Notes under the pieces: generated by a model | Told to the model about the DNA's origin: nothing | Seen by the model: only the letters and a program-made list of their open reading frames with translations | Database searches by the model: none | Program-made: the position numbers and the translations under genes | Origin: an uncultured Actinomycetes bacterium | GTDB lineage: Bacteria > Actinomycetota > Thermoleophilia > RBG-16-64-13 | Length of the DNA stretch: 64,000 bases | Assembly (NCBI GenBank): GCA_903873715.1 | Contig: CAIQPS010000094.1 | Location: 1 to 64,000 of the forward strand | Direction: 5' to 3' | Shown here: piece after piece, positions 1 through 8,843 of the stretch | Layout: each line of letters begins with the position of its first letter | Position numbering within the stretch: position 1 is the first letter of the stretch

Positions 1-336
1 AAGGGCCAGACGTGTCTGCAGACGGCGTGCGCCAAGTGCGAAGAGGCCTGTCCCGAGGGCGCCATCGAACGGCTCGCCATCGAGGTGACGGTGCCCGGTT
101 CGGACCCGGTCGCGGGATACGTGCTCAAGGTCAACGAAGCCCTGTGCACCAACTGCGGCGCCTGCTACGAGGCTTGCCCGTACGACATGATCCACGAGCA
201 CCCGGACCGCCCCGTGGCCTTCAAGTGCGACCTCTGCGACGGCGCGCCGCAATGCGTCACGTTCTGCCAGAACCCGCACGTGCTCGCCATCTCGCTGAAG
301 ACCAGCAAGATCGAGAAGTCGGCCGCGGTGGTCTGA
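1..336 (+). CDS. 4Fe-4S ferredoxin-type electron-transfer subunit (5' end outside window)
   Basis: The frame is open from the first base, so the N-terminus lies upstream. The visible 111 codons hold three cysteine clusters: CLQTACAKCEEACP at the very start, CTNCGACYEACP (codons 49-60) and CDLCDGAPQCVTFC (about codons 76-89). This is the pattern of HycB/CooF/AorB-like polyferredoxins carrying several 4Fe-4S clusters. Such proteins shuttle electrons for molybdenum/tungsten oxidoreductases or hydrogenases. A MoaD-like gene follows after 11 bases, which in known genomes often means an aldehyde:ferredoxin oxidoreductase lies upstream; that gene is not in the window, so the partner is inferred. Confidence 0.85.
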   Translation, partial: KGQTCLQTACAKCEEACPEGAIERLAIEVTVPGSDPVAGYVLKVNEALCTNCGACYEACPYDMIHEHPDRPVAFKCDLCDGAPQCVTFCQNPHVLAISLKTSKIEKSAAVV

Positions 337-347
337 GGGGAGCCGGC

Positions 348-617
348 GTGGCGACGGCGGTGATGAAGCTGCCTCCGGGCATCTCCGGCAAGGACGGTCC
401 CCGCACGATGCAGTGCGAGGGCCGGGACGTCGCCGAGGCTCTCGCCGATTGTGTCGCCAGGGAGCCCCGCTTCAAGGAACGGATCTTCCGCGAGGACGGC
501 TCCGTGTGGGTGGGCATCTTCGTCAACGGGCGCAACGTGCGTCAGTTGGGCGGGATGCAGACCCTGTTGGCCGATGGCGACGAGATCCGTCTGCTGCCGC
601 CCATCGCCGGCGGGTAG
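348..617 (+). CDS. MoaD/ThiS-family sulfur-carrier-like protein
   Basis: An 89-residue protein beginning at GTG 348, eleven bases after the ferredoxin stop. It ends in Pro-Pro-Ile-Ala-Gly-Gly, the di-glycine tail that is adenylated and thiocarboxylated in MoaD/ThiS proteins, and has the expected beta-grasp pattern (GIFVNGRNVRQL, then LADGDEIRLLPPIAGG). MoaD proteins donate sulfur for molybdopterin; dedicated copies sit beside tungsten/molybdenum aldehyde oxidoreductases. The adjacent ferredoxin supports that role here. Since a PaaK-like adenylating enzyme lies three genes downstream, a non-molybdopterin carrier role is also possible, but this is speculation. Confidence 0.8.
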   Translation: MATAVMKLPPGISGKDGPRTMQCEGRDVAEALADCVAREPRFKERIFREDGSVWVGIFVNGRNVRQLGGMQTLLADGDEIRLLPPIAGG

Positions 618-658
618 CCTGCCGGTGCGCCCGGCCGCGGTGCCTGACTGACGCCGAG

Positions 659-1480
659 ATGGACTGCGACCTCTACCAGCAGCCGGCCTTCCGCAGGGCG
701 GCCGGAGACGGCTTCCGCCCTGGTGGCCTTGCCCTCACCGATGAACTCGCCGCCGCCTGTGGCCTGCGGCCGGGCGAGCGGGTCCTCGACCTGGCCTGCG
801 GGGCCGGAGTCACGGCGGCACACCTGAGGGACTCTTACGGCGCGGTCGTCACCGGTGTCGACGCGTCGCCGGCGTTCCTCGAAGAGGCGCGCCTGCGCGA
901 CCCCGGCATCGAGTGGGTCCTCGGCTCCGCCGCCACCCTGCCGTTCGCGGCCGCTTCGTTCGATGCTGTCTTCGCGGAGTGTTTCCTATCGTCCCTTGCG
1001 GACCCTGCCCCGGTGCTCCGTGAGGTCCGCCGGGTCCTGCGCCCCGGCGGCCGCCTTGCGGTGACCGACATGTACCTCCGGGGACCGGGAGCCGCAGCGC
1101 CCGGCGCGGCGGCCCCAGAGGGCGCGGCCGCCCCAAGCGCCGCCGCCCCGCATCCCTCCACGTGTCTCACGGGCGCTCGAGGCAAGGAAGCCACCCTGGC
1201 CGCCTACGAGACGGCCGGCCTGCGGCCGCTCGTCTGGCGCGACCGCTCCGACACGCTGAAGGTGCTGCTTGCCTCCCTCATCATGGAATACGGCTCTGCG
1301 GCCGCGTTCTGGGAGGCGGCGGCCGGTGGGGGCGCGGGCTGCGCCGGCGCTCCGCCCGGCATGGCGGCTCCGGCGGCGCCCTCTCACAGTGGGCCCGCTG
1401 CCGCCGGCGCGGCGCTCGGGGCCGCCCGGCCGGGCTACTATCTCCTGGTCGCTGAAGCCGTGGAGGTCGGGAGTGTCTGA
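659..1480 (+). CDS. class I SAM-dependent methyltransferase (AOR-cluster type)
   Basis: A 273-residue protein starting at ATG 659. Motif I is VLDLACGAG (residues 42-50), the acidic ribose-binding region is VTGVDAS, and the post-motif LRPGG lies near 127-131, all standard for class I (Methyltransf_11) enzymes. Two Ala/Pro/Gly-rich stretches (about residues 143-165 and 225-255) interrupt the fold and look like loop expansions. The stop overlaps the next gene's start by 8 bases, so the two are translationally coupled. Methyltransferase, radical SAM protein and AMP ligase together resemble the cluster around DVU_1551-1558 of Desulfovibrio vulgaris, also next to an aldehyde oxidoreductase; this comparison is from memory. 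Substrate unknown. Confidence 0.75.
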   Translation: MDCDLYQQPAFRRAAGDGFRPGGLALTDELAAACGLRPGERVLDLACGAGVTAAHLRDSYGAVVTGVDASPAFLEEARLRDPGIEWVLGSAATLPFAAASFDAVFAECFLSSLADPAPVLREVRRVLRPGGRLAVTDMYLRGPGAAAPGAAAPEGAAAPSAAAPHPSTCLTGARGKEATLAAYETAGLRPLVWRDRSDTLKVLLASLIMEYGSAAAFWEAAAGGGAGCAGAPPGMAAPAAPSHSGPAAAGAALGAARPGYYLLVAEAVEVGSV

Positions 1481-2831
1481 GTTCATCCGTGCCACCGGGA
1501 GCCTGTGCCCAACGTGCCTCGAGCGCGTGCCTGCGCGGCTGGTGGCCGAAGGGGAGGACGTGACCCTCGAAGGCGAGTGCCTCAACCACGGTCCCTGGCG
1601 GACCACGGTCTGGTCGGGACCGCCCTCGTTCCGCTCGTGGTGCGGTGACGAGCCGGCGCCCGCGGCCCGGCAGGTCTGCACGGCGGTGGTCGAGGTCACG
1701 CGCGCCTGCGACTTGGGCTGCCCGGTCTGCTTCGCGGAGTCACCGGGGGAGCCGGCGGACGGAGCGGCCGCCGACCCGGCGGTGGCAGGGCTCGCCGAAC
1801 GCTTCCGCCGCCTGTTCGCCTCCGAAGGCCAGGTGAACGTACAGCTTTCCGGGGGTGAACCGACCACCCGGGACGATCTCCCCGAGATAGTCGCCGCCGC
1901 ATGTGCGGCCGGCTTCAGCTTCGTGCAACTCAACACGAACGGTCTGCGCATCGCGGCCGAGGGCGGCTACGCCGAGGCTCTCCGCGACGCGGGTCTGGCG
2001 TCGGTGTTCCTCCAGTTCGACGGTCTCTCCGACGATTCGTACGCAGCCATACGCGGGCGTCCGCTGCTGGCAGAGAAGCTCCGCGCGGTCGAGCGCTGCG
2101 CCGAAGCGGGCCTCGCCGTGGTGCTGGTACCGACGGTGGTACCCGGCGTCAACGACTCCGAACTCGGCGCCCTCGTGGACTTCGCCGCGTCGCGGCCTGG
2201 AGTCGTGCGGGGCCTTCACCTCCAGCCCATAAGCTACTTCGGACGGTACCCGGGCGGCGCGGCGGATGCCGCCGGCGCCATCCCCGCCTCGCCGCCACAC
2301 CTGACCCTTCCGGATCTGCTCCGCGCGCTCGAAGACCAGACCGGTGGCGCGGTCCGCGCCGCGGACTTCTCGGGGAGTTGCTGCGAACACGTCCGCTGTT
2401 CGTTCAGGGCCCGCTACTGGGTGCGGGATGGGGGGACAATCATGCCGCTGCGGGCCGCCTCGTCCTGTTGCGGATCCGACGCGGCCCCGAGCGTCCCCGC
2501 GGGCGAAGCGCCGCGCCGGGCCGTGGCCGCCACCTCCCGGCAGTGGAGCCGGCGGGACCGGCCGCCCGCGCCGGCCTGCGCGTGCTCGGGGGAGGGCGCC
2601 GCGCCGCCTGCGGTCCCCGACGGGCTCACCCGGTTCCTCGAGGACGCCGACCGCATCCTCGCCATCTCCGGGATGCTGTTCCAGGATGCCTGGAGCATCG
2701 ACATGGAGCGCATCGACCGCTGCTGTGTGCAGGTGGTGACCGAGCCGGGCGACCACAGCCCGGACGGCCTCGTGCCCTTCTGTCTGTGGAACCTGACCAG
2801 CGCGACCGGCGAGCGGCTGTACCCGCGATGA
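1473..2831 (+). CDS. radical SAM protein, Tes/MJ0619-like
   Basis: A 452-residue protein read from GTG 1473, inside the end of the methyltransferase gene. An N-terminal cysteine-rich segment (LCPTC at 11-15, then CLNHG at 36-40) precedes the radical SAM triad CDLGCPVC (Cys79, Cys83, Cys86) and the SAM-binding LSGGEPTTRDD. The C-terminus carries CC and PFCLWNLTSA. This layout (zinc-ribbon-like head, radical SAM barrel, Cys-rich tail) is that of the MJ0619/Tes family, which includes the tetraether lipid synthase and pterin C-methylase-like proteins. Residues about 330-385 are an Ala/Gly/Pro/Cys-rich insertion. Its stop overlaps the ligase start as ATGA. Function here is unknown; it probably acts on the same compound as its two partners. 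Confidence 0.8.
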   Translation: MSEFIRATGSLCPTCLERVPARLVAEGEDVTLEGECLNHGPWRTTVWSGPPSFRSWCGDEPAPAARQVCTAVVEVTRACDLGCPVCFAESPGEPADGAAADPAVAGLAERFRRLFASEGQVNVQLSGGEPTTRDDLPEIVAAACAAGFSFVQLNTNGLRIAAEGGYAEALRDAGLASVFLQFDGLSDDSYAAIRGRPLLAEKLRAVERCAEAGLAVVLVPTVVPGVNDSELGALVDFAASRPGVVRGLHLQPISYFGRYPGGAADAAGAIPASPPHLTLPDLLRALEDQTGGAVRAADFSGSCCEHVRCSFRARYWVRDGGTIMPLRAASSCCGSDAAPSVPAGEAPRRAVAATSRQWSRRDRPPAPACACSGEGAAPPAVPDGLTRFLEDADRILAISGMLFQDAWSIDMERIDRCCVQVVTEPGDHSPDGLVPFCLWNLTSATGERLYPR

Positions 2832-4195
2832 GTCCCCGCGGCGACCCCTCGGTCCCCATCAGCCCGCTCGAGGAGTGGACTGCCCGGCGCCTGGGGGTCG
2901 ACCGGCTCACGCGCGAAGAGGTAGGGCGCTGGCAACTCGAGCGGCTGCGCGAGGTCGTCGGATGGGCGCGCGAGCGCAGCCCGTACTACCGCCGGCTCTA
3001 CGAGTCTCTGCCGGACGGTGCCCCCGCCGGCTTCGATCGGATCGCCTTGCTGCCGCTGCTGGACAACTCCGTGGTCCGCGAACGCGGGCAGGAGTTGGTG
3101 TGCGTCTCCCTGAGCGACATCTCCCGGGTGGTGACGATGCCCACCTCGGGGAGCACCGGGGCTCCCAAGCGGCTGTACTTCACCACCGACGACCTGAGGC
3201 TCACCGCCGACCACTTCCGCCACGGCATGCGCGCCCTGGTGGGCCCGGGAGACCGGCTGGTGGTCCTGATGCCCGGTCAGACGCCGGGGAGCGTAGGCGC
3301 CCTGCTGCGTGACGGCCTCGGCCAGGACGGCGTCGACGTCCACTCCTACGGTTTCGTGGACGACTGCGCCGACGTGGCGGCCTGCATCGTCGGGTTCGAG
3401 GCCACCGCCCTGGTGGGGGTACCCGGCCAGGTGGTGCGGCTGGCCCGCTCCGCCGCGGGCAGGCGCGCGGGGAAGGGCCGTATCAGGAACGTGTTGCTCT
3501 CCGGCGACCACGTCACTCCGGCCATGCGCGCCGCCATCGAGGATGCGTGGGACTGCCGGGTGTTCGAGCACTACGGGTCCACCGAGATAGGCCTGGGCGG
3601 CGCGGTTCAATGCCGCGCCCACGCCGGGCTGCACGTCCGCGAGGCCGACCTCCTCTTCGAGGTGGTCGACCCGGTGACAGGCCGCCCGCTCCCCGACGGC
3701 TCCGAGGGAGAGCTCGTGGTCACCACCCTCACCCGCCGTGGCATGCCGATGATCCGCCTGCGCACCGGCGACCTCGTCCGCATGGCGGCCGAGCCCTGTC
3801 CCTGCGGCAGCGTGCTGCGCAGCATAGGGACGGTGGTGGGGCGGATGGGAGAACGCCTACCCTTGAAGGGCGGCGGCACTCCGACCGTGGCCGATCTAGA
3901 CGAGGCGGTCTTCGGGGTGGATGCCGTGATGGGGTTCGTCGCGACGCTCGAAGCCGATGCGGACGACCCGGCTGCGGCGCCCGGCGCGGGCGATCGCCTC
4001 ACGGTCAAGGTCGAGCTGCGGTCGGAAGAGCCGGTGCCGGCGCGAGAGGCCGCAGCGGCGGACGTGGCCGGAAGGGTCGCAACCATCCCGGCGGTGCGGT
4101 CGTCAGGGCTGCAGGTGAGGGTGGAGGAGTCCGCCGAAGCCGCCGATGTGGCCCCATCCGCCAAACAGCGCATCGTCGACAGGCGAGGGACCTAG
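2828..4195 (+). CDS. PaaK-like AMP-dependent CoA ligase/adenylating enzyme
   Basis: A 455-residue member of the ANL superfamily, starting at an ATGA overlap with the radical SAM gene. The P-loop TSGSTGAPK spans residues 106-114, HYGSTEIG (about 246-253) is the A5 motif, and RTGD is the A7 motif. Length and the N-terminal SPYYRRLYE segment fit the phenylacetate-CoA ligase (PaaK) group. A cysteine pair (EPCPCGS) after the A7 motif, common in this subgroup, suggests metal binding. It may activate a carboxylate for CoA or protein attachment in the pathway of the preceding genes. The C-terminal domain has a short Ala-rich insert. The acid activated cannot be told from sequence. Confidence 0.8.
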   Translation: MSPRGDPSVPISPLEEWTARRLGVDRLTREEVGRWQLERLREVVGWARERSPYYRRLYESLPDGAPAGFDRIALLPLLDNSVVRERGQELVCVSLSDISRVVTMPTSGSTGAPKRLYFTTDDLRLTADHFRHGMRALVGPGDRLVVLMPGQTPGSVGALLRDGLGQDGVDVHSYGFVDDCADVAACIVGFEATALVGVPGQVVRLARSAAGRRAGKGRIRNVLLSGDHVTPAMRAAIEDAWDCRVFEHYGSTEIGLGGAVQCRAHAGLHVREADLLFEVVDPVTGRPLPDGSEGELVVTTLTRRGMPMIRLRTGDLVRMAAEPCPCGSVLRSIGTVVGRMGERLPLKGGGTPTVADLDEAVFGVDAVMGFVATLEADADDPAAAPGAGDRLTVKVELRSEEPVPAREAAAADVAGRVATIPAVRSSGLQVRVEESAEAADVAPSAKQRIVDRRGT

Positions 4196-4235
4196 AGGTC
4201 GTCACACCTGTCCCGCGGGCATACGACTGGTACCG

Positions 4236-4266
4236 GATCCGATACCCCCGGCACCAGATCCGATAC
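4236..4266. repeat. two direct copies of GATCCGATAC
   Basis: GATCCGATAC occurs at 4236-4245 and again at 4257-4266, a start-to-start distance of 21 bp (two helical turns). It lies just after the ligase stop and upstream of the convergent typA end. Spacing on one DNA face would suit a regulator, but there is no downstream start codon in either direction nearby, so it may be a passive duplication. Confidence 0.4.
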
Positions 4267-4355
4267 GGTCCATATGTCGGCGCGAGAACTGCGACACACT
4301 TCGAATGGCGGCCTCCGGCAGGGCGTCACGCTCCGCTCCGCGCCTCTGCGGTCCA

Positions 4356-4402
4356 GCGACCGCGCGACTCCGCGACCGCGCGACTCCGCGCCCGCGCGCC
4401 CC
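4356..4402. repeat. 16-bp tandem repeat, about 2.9 copies
   Basis: Unit GCGACCGCGCGACTCC is present exactly at 4356-4371 and 4372-4387, followed by a degenerate third copy to 4402. It fills the gap between the convergent ligase and typA genes and ends five bases before the typA stop. It is likely a slippage product; GC-rich pairing could also help terminate transcripts. Confidence 0.7.
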
Positions 4403-4406
4403 GGCC

Positions 4407-6317
4407 CTAGACCGACCGGCTGGCCTTCTTGCGCTCCTCGTTGTCGAGGATCGCCTTGCGCACCCGCACCGTCTTCGGCGTCACTTCCACGAGTTCGTCG
4501 GCCGCGATCCACTCGAGGGCCTGGTCCAGGGTCATCTCCCGCGGCACCTTGAGGCCCACATCGACCTCTTTGGTCTCGGACCGGTAGTTGCCCAGCTTCT
4601 TGGTCTTGGTGGGGTTGCAGGCCATGTCGCCCGCGCGGGAATGCTCGCCCACGATCATCCCGGCGTAGACCGGGTCCATCGGCGAGACGAACAGGGTGCC
4701 GCGCTGCTGCAGGTTCTCCAGGGAGTACCCGGTGGCCGGGCCGGTGTCCATGCTCACGAGCGATCCGCGGTCGCGGTGGGTGACCTCACCCCGCCACGGC
4801 TCGTAACCCGTGAAGCGGGAGGCCATGATACCCAGCCCCCGCGTGTCGGTGAGGAAGTCGCTGCGGTAGCCTATGAGGCCCCGCGTGGGGATGTTGAACT
4901 CCAGACGGACGATCCCCGTGCCGGCGTCGTGCATCGCGGTGATCTCGCCCTTGCGCTGGGCGAGCTTCTCGATGACGATGCCCTGATACTCGTTGGGCAC
5001 GTCGACGGTGAGCTGCTCCATCGGCTCCAGGATGTGGCCCTTGGCATCGGTGTGGGTGATGACCTCTGGCCGCGACACGCACAGTTCCATGCCCTCGCGC
5101 CGCATCTCCTCGATGAGGATGCCCAGGTGCAGTTCGCCGCGCCCCGACACCTTGACGCCGTCGGGCCGGCCAAGGTCTTCCACACGCAGCGCGACGTTCA
5201 CCCTCAGTTCGCGGTCGAGACGGTCCTTGATCTGGCGCAGGGTGGCCGCGTTGCCGTCCCGGCCGGAGAACGGGCCGTTGTTGGTGAGGAAGAACATGGA
5301 CACGGTCGGCTCTTCGATCTCGAGCGGCGGCAGCGCCGGGTCGGCGAGGTCGGGAGCGGACAGCGTGTCGCCGATGGTGACGTCGAACGGCCCGTTGAGC
5401 CAGACGATGTCGCCGGCCTGGACCTCGTCCACCTCTTCGCGCTCGAGCCCGCGGGTGACCCACAGGTGGGCGGTCCGCACCGACTCGGTGCCCGTCACCG
5501 ACCAATCGCCGGCGTCGCCGTCGGCGTCATGGTCCAGGCTGTTCCAGACCGTGGAGGTGCGGACCAGCTCCTCGCCCCTGCGATGCGTCCCCTCCAGCAC
5601 CCGGCCGCAGCCGATGCGGCCCAGGTAGTCGCTCCAGGCGAGCGTGGAGACCTGCATGCGGAACGGCGCGTCCAGCTTGGCCTTCGGCGGCGGCACCTCG
5701 GCGATGATGGTCTCGAAGAGGGCGTCCATGCCCTCGTGTTCGTCGGTATCGGGATCGCGGACGATCCAGCCCTCGAGGGCGGAGCCGTACACCACGGCGA
5801 AATCGGCCTGGTCATCGGTGGCGCCGAGCTCGAGGAAGAGGTCGAAGGTCTTGTCGAGGGCGCCGTGCGGGTCGGCGTGGGGGCGGTCCACCTTGTTGAC
5901 CACCACGATCGGCCGCAGGCCAAGGCGCAGCGCCCGCATGAGCACGTAGCGGGTCTGGGGCATGGGACCCTCGTTGGCGTCCACGAGGAGCAGCACGGAG
6001 TCGACCATCGACAGGACGCGCTCCACCTCGCCGGAGAAGTCGGCGTGTCCGGGCGTGTCCACGATGTTGATGAGGTAGCCGCCCCACTCGACCGTGCAGT
6101 GCTTGGAGCGGATGGTGATGCCCCGCTCGCGCTCCAGGTCGTTCGAGTCCATGACCCGCTCCTCGACGCGCTGATGGTCGCGGAACACGCGGGCGGCGCG
6201 GAAGATCGAGTCGATCAGCGTCGTCTTGCCGTGATCGATGTGGGCGATGATGGCGACGTTGCGGATCCTCTGCGCGCCTTCGGCGGCAACGTTCTCCGGT
6301 TTATGGCCAGGGTGCAT
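4407..6317 (-). CDS. typA: ribosome-associated translational GTPase TypA/BipA
   Basis: A 636-residue protein; the usual length of TypA/BipA is about 600-640. GTPase motifs are complete: [10 protein letters not shown] (residues 25-34), RGIT (65-68), DTPGH (87-91) and NKVD (141-144). They are followed by EF-G-like domains II, III and V and the TypA-specific C-terminal domain ([16 protein letters not shown]). TypA binds the ribosome under stress and helps 50S assembly and low-temperature growth. It is a single-gene unit transcribed away from the TetR gene, with a TATAAT box about 90 bases upstream of the start (6406-6411). Identification is secure. Confidence 0.97.
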   Translation of the reverse strand: MHPGHKPENVAAEGAQRIRNVAIIAHIDHGKTTLIDSIFRAARVFRDHQRVEERVMDSNDLERERGITIRSKHCTVEWGGYLINIVDTPGHADFSGEVERVLSMVDSVLLLVDANEGPMPQTRYVLMRALRLGLRPIVVVNKVDRPHADPHGALDKTFDLFLELGATDDQADFAVVYGSALEGWIVRDPDTDEHEGMDALFETIIAEVPPPKAKLDAPFRMQVSTLAWSDYLGRIGCGRVLEGTHRRGEELVRTSTVWNSLDHDADGDAGDWSVTGTESVRTAHLWVTRGLEREEVDEVQAGDIVWLNGPFDVTIGDTLSAPDLADPALPPLEIEEPTVSMFFLTNNGPFSGRDGNAATLRQIKDRLDRELRVNVALRVEDLGRPDGVKVSGRGELHLGILIEEMRREGMELCVSRPEVITHTDAKGHILEPMEQLTVDVPNEYQGIVIEKLAQRKGEITAMHDAGTGIVRLEFNIPTRGLIGYRSDFLTDTRGLGIMASRFTGYEPWRGEVTHRDRGSLVSMDTGPATGYSLENLQQRGTLFVSPMDPVYAGMIVGEHSRAGDMACNPTKTKKLGNYRSETKEVDVGLKVPREMTLDQALEWIAADELVEVTPKTVRVRKAILDNEERKKASRSV

Positions 6318-6405
6318 GAAGCAGAGGACTCCTTGGTGTCATTTCGAGGACCTACCACCCCTCATAGGGGCGCTCACCGAGGGGCGGCGCCGGCAAGGGC
6401 ACGAG

Positions 6406-6411
6406 ATTATA
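6406..6411 (-). promoter_or_regulatory. -10 box TATAAT of typA
   Basis: On the minus strand these six bases read TATAAT, a perfect -10 box, placing a start point near 6399 and an 80-base leader before the typA start. No convincing -35 box is present 16-18 bp further upstream. Confidence 0.6.
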
Positions 6412-6503
6412 CCTTCTTGGAAACCCTCTTGGCCGCTTCATGCGGATAGTGAGCGCTTACTCGCTCTTGCGCCCGCGCGCTTTCGGTGCTTCAATGGAAC
6501 GAC

Positions 6504-6517
6504 ATTCTATTTAGAAT
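6504..6517. promoter_or_regulatory. palindromic operator ATTCTA-TT-TAGAAT overlapping a -10 box
   Basis: ATTCTA (6504-6509) and TAGAAT (6512-6517) form a perfect inverted repeat. TAGAAT also fits a -10 box (TTCAAT at 6490-6495 with a 16-bp spacer), 24 bases before the TetR start. A dimeric TetR protein binding here would block its own promoter. A related sequence recurs after the tetR gene at 7205. Confidence 0.55.
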
Positions 6518-6540
6518 GACCTCAGGGGGATCGGGGAGAA

Positions 6541-7203
6541 GTGAGCAGGCCTTCCTTGGCCTTCAAGCCGCCCAGGCAGCGGCGCAGCCACGAGACACTC
6601 GAGCGCGTCCTCGACGCGGCCGAGTCCCTCATCCGCGAGCGCGGCTTCGAGAGCATGACCATCGCAGAGGTCGTCCAGCTCTCCGGGTCGTCCGTCGGCA
6701 GCATCTACGCGCGGTTCAACAACAAGATCGGCCTGCTGCAGGCGGTCCAGGTCCGCTACCACGCTCGCGTTCAAAACGCCATTTTTGCTGCATTCAGCGG
6801 TGATCATGGCAAGGATGAGTCTCTCGATGAGGCGGTGGCCCGAATCGTGCGCGAGATGTCCCGGCACGTGCTCAGCGATCCCCAGTTGTTCCGCGCATTC
6901 GTGGTCCAGGCGGTCTTCGACCCCGGGGTACGGGCGCGCGGCGAGCGGGTCAACGCCGAGCGGCGCGACAAGGTGACAGAGATCCTGCTGACGCATCGGG
7001 ACGAGATCAGGCATCCCGACCCCGAGAAAGCCGCCCGCTGGGTGTACTCCATGCTCATGGCCGCCCTTCGGGAGCGGGTCACCTACGGGGAGCGGGGTGA
7101 ACTGTCCGGAGAGTTCTCCGACGAGGAGATCGTAACGGAAATGACCCGCGTAGCGGCAAGTTATCTGACGATGGCGCCGAGTGCGCCGGATGTCGGTGAC
7201 TAA
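6541..7203 (+). CDS. TetR/AcrR-family transcriptional regulator
   Basis: A 220-residue regulator starting at GTG 6541. Helix-turn-helix: TLERVLDAAESLIRERGF at 19-36, then TIAEVVQLSGSSVGSIYARF at 40-59, a clear TetR_N domain. The rest is a helical ligand-binding domain of unrecognised subtype. It lies between typA (divergent) and a solute-binding lipoprotein plus amidohydrolase (same strand). Operator-like sequences precede it and sit between it and the lipoprotein gene. I infer that it represses itself and the two downstream genes, with the imported compound or a derivative as ligand. Confidence 0.9.
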   Translation: MSRPSLAFKPPRQRRSHETLERVLDAAESLIRERGFESMTIAEVVQLSGSSVGSIYARFNNKIGLLQAVQVRYHARVQNAIFAAFSGDHGKDESLDEAVARIVREMSRHVLSDPQLFRAFVVQAVFDPGVRARGERVNAERRDKVTEILLTHRDEIRHPDPEKAARWVYSMLMAALRERVTYGERGELSGEFSDEEIVTEMTRVAASYLTMAPSAPDVGD

Positions 7204-7204
7204 T

Positions 7205-7223
7205 AGAACAGCATTTTAGTTCT
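7205..7223. promoter_or_regulatory. inverted repeat AGAAC-N9-GTTCT, possible TetR site
   Basis: AGAAC (7205-7209) and GTTCT (7219-7223) flank a 9-bp A/T-rich centre, two bases after the tetR stop and about 80 bases before the lipoprotein start. The stretch GAACAGCATTTTA resembles GAACGACATTCTA beside the 6504 palindrome, suggesting the same regulator reads both. Confidence 0.4.
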
Positions 7224-7304
7224 GATTTTACCGGGAGGTGAGCGAGGACAGGGGATTCGTGGAGAAGTCGAGTCACGGTGTTTCTAAAGAGAGGGGTCGA
7301 ATCA

Positions 7305-8750
7305 ATGGAAGAGCGCACTGTAAGCCGTAGGGAATTCCTGAAGTATGCTGGGATCACCGGCGCCACTATCGGCGCAGCCGGTGGCCTGGGCGGTCTGCTT
7401 GCCGCCTGCGGAGGAACGGAAGAGACCACCACGACCGCTGCCGCCCCGGCGACTACCGCCACGACCGCGGCTGCGGCCAGCACCGACACCACGGCCGCTC
7501 CGGCCGAGACCACCACGACCGCGGCTTCTGTCGAGATGGGCCGCGAGATCAAGATCGGCGCAGTCTCCCCGATCACCGGCGGTCTGGCCTCGTTCGGGGG
7601 CCCGGACAAGTGGATCGTCAGCTACGTGGCCAAAGCCATCGGCGACGGCGTCGTCTGCGGCGACGGCAAGAAGCACCCCGTCACCATCGTCCAGTTGGAC
7701 AGCCAGTCCAGCCCGAACCGCGTGGCGGAAGTCACCCAGGACCTGATCTTCAACCAGAAGGTCGACATGATGGTGGCCTCGTCCAGCCCGGACACGGTCA
7801 ACCCGGCCGCCGACCAGTGCGAAGCCAACGGCATCCCGTTCCTGGCGAACTTCGTGCCGTGGCAGCCGTTCTACATGGGCCGCGGTGCCACCCCCGACAA
7901 GCCCTTCAAGTGGACCTACATGTACCACTTCGGTGTCGAGGACGCAGCGGACTGCCGTCTCAAGATGTGGGACCAGATCCAGACCAACAAGACCGTCGCC
8001 TACCTGTTCCCGAACGACGCGGACGGCCAGGCCTGGTTCAACCCGGAAAAAGGCCTCGAGCCCTTCCTGGTCAAGGGTGGATACAAGACCGGCGCCAAAC
8101 CGGACATGTACCAGCCGCCGTCGGAAGACTTCACCCAGCAGATCTCCCTGTTCAAGAAGACGGGCTGCGAAGTCTTCACCGGTAACCAGACTCCTCCGGA
8201 CTTCACCAACTTCTGGAAACAGGCTCTGCAGCAGGGCTTCAAGCCGAAGATCGCCAGCATGAGCAAGGCGACCCTGTTCCATCAGACCATCGAGGCTCTG
8301 GGCGACATCGCCATCGGCCTGTCCGACCACATGGTGTGGCACCCGAAATTCCCGTACAAGAGCTACCTCACCGGCCAGACCTGCGAGGAATACGCGGCGC
8401 AGTGGTCGCAGGAATCCGGCAAGCAGTGGACCCAGCCGCTCGGCCAGCTCGGCAAATATGAGTGGGCTGTCGACGTCCTCAAGCGCACCAAGGACATCGA
8501 GAACAAAGAGACCTACGTCGACGCCATCGTGAACACCAAGTTCGAAGGCATCAACGGCCCGGTGGACTACACCCTGCCCGCGAAACTCGGCACCTCCAAG
8601 CCGGTCCCGAACGTGTTCAAGATCAAGATCGCCGGTGGCCAGTGGGGCAAATCCGAAGATCCGAAGTACAAGTACGACATCTTCATCATCTACGGCCAGG
8701 ACCCGAACATGCCGGTCCAGACGAAGTTCCAGCCCATCACCTACGCCTAA
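7305..8750 (+). CDS. ABC transporter substrate-binding lipoprotein, Leu/Ile/Val-binding (PBP type 1) family
   Basis: A 481-residue protein. ATG 7305 is chosen over an in-frame start at 7278 because GAGAGGGG lies 9 bases upstream. The N-terminus has a twin-arginine motif SRREFLKYAG (7-16) and a lipobox LLAAC with lipidated Cys35, so a folded protein is probably exported by Tat and anchored in the membrane. A Thr/Ala-rich linker (about 36-76) leads to a LivJ-like domain (IKIGAVSPITGGLASFGG). No permease or ATPase genes accompany it; it must use a transporter encoded elsewhere. The neighbouring amidohydrolase hints at an aromatic or carboxylate ligand, which is inference. Confidence 0.88.
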   Translation: MEERTVSRREFLKYAGITGATIGAAGGLGGLLAACGGTEETTTTAAAPATTATTAAAASTDTTAAPAETTTTAASVEMGREIKIGAVSPITGGLASFGGPDKWIVSYVAKAIGDGVVCGDGKKHPVTIVQLDSQSSPNRVAEVTQDLIFNQKVDMMVASSSPDTVNPAADQCEANGIPFLANFVPWQPFYMGRGATPDKPFKWTYMYHFGVEDAADCRLKMWDQIQTNKTVAYLFPNDADGQAWFNPEKGLEPFLVKGGYKTGAKPDMYQPPSEDFTQQISLFKKTGCEVFTGNQTPPDFTNFWKQALQQGFKPKIASMSKATLFHQTIEALGDIAIGLSDHMVWHPKFPYKSYLTGQTCEEYAAQWSQESGKQWTQPLGQLGKYEWAVDVLKRTKDIENKETYVDAIVNTKFEGINGPVDYTLPAKLGTSKPVPNVFKIKIAGGQWGKSEDPKYKYDIFIIYGQDPNMPVQTKFQPITYA

Positions 8751-8794
8751 CGGCACGGTGAGTTCGAAACGAACCGGATGACTGAATGAGTGCG

Positions 8795-8821
8795 GGGGGC
8801 GGCCCACACCGGGCCGCCCCC
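8795..8821 (+). terminator. hairpin after the binding-protein gene
   Basis: GGGGGCGGCCC (8795-8805) pairs with GGGCCGCCCCC (8811-8821) over a 5-base loop: a perfect 11-bp GC stem 45 bases after the stop. There is no T-run, so it may act as an mRNA 3' stabiliser or attenuator, lowering expression of the amidohydrolase relative to the binding protein. Confidence 0.65.
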
Positions 8822-8843
8822 ATCCTTGAAAGTGAGTCTGCGC

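Noticed and set aside
4356-4402. Short repeats as a possible CRISPR array
   Set aside because: Units are contiguous with no spacers, and no cas genes are present in the window.
4146-6449. Plus-strand open frame of 767 codons opposite typA
   Set aside because: It is the antisense of a certain TypA gene, with Arg/His/Val-rich composition and no homology.
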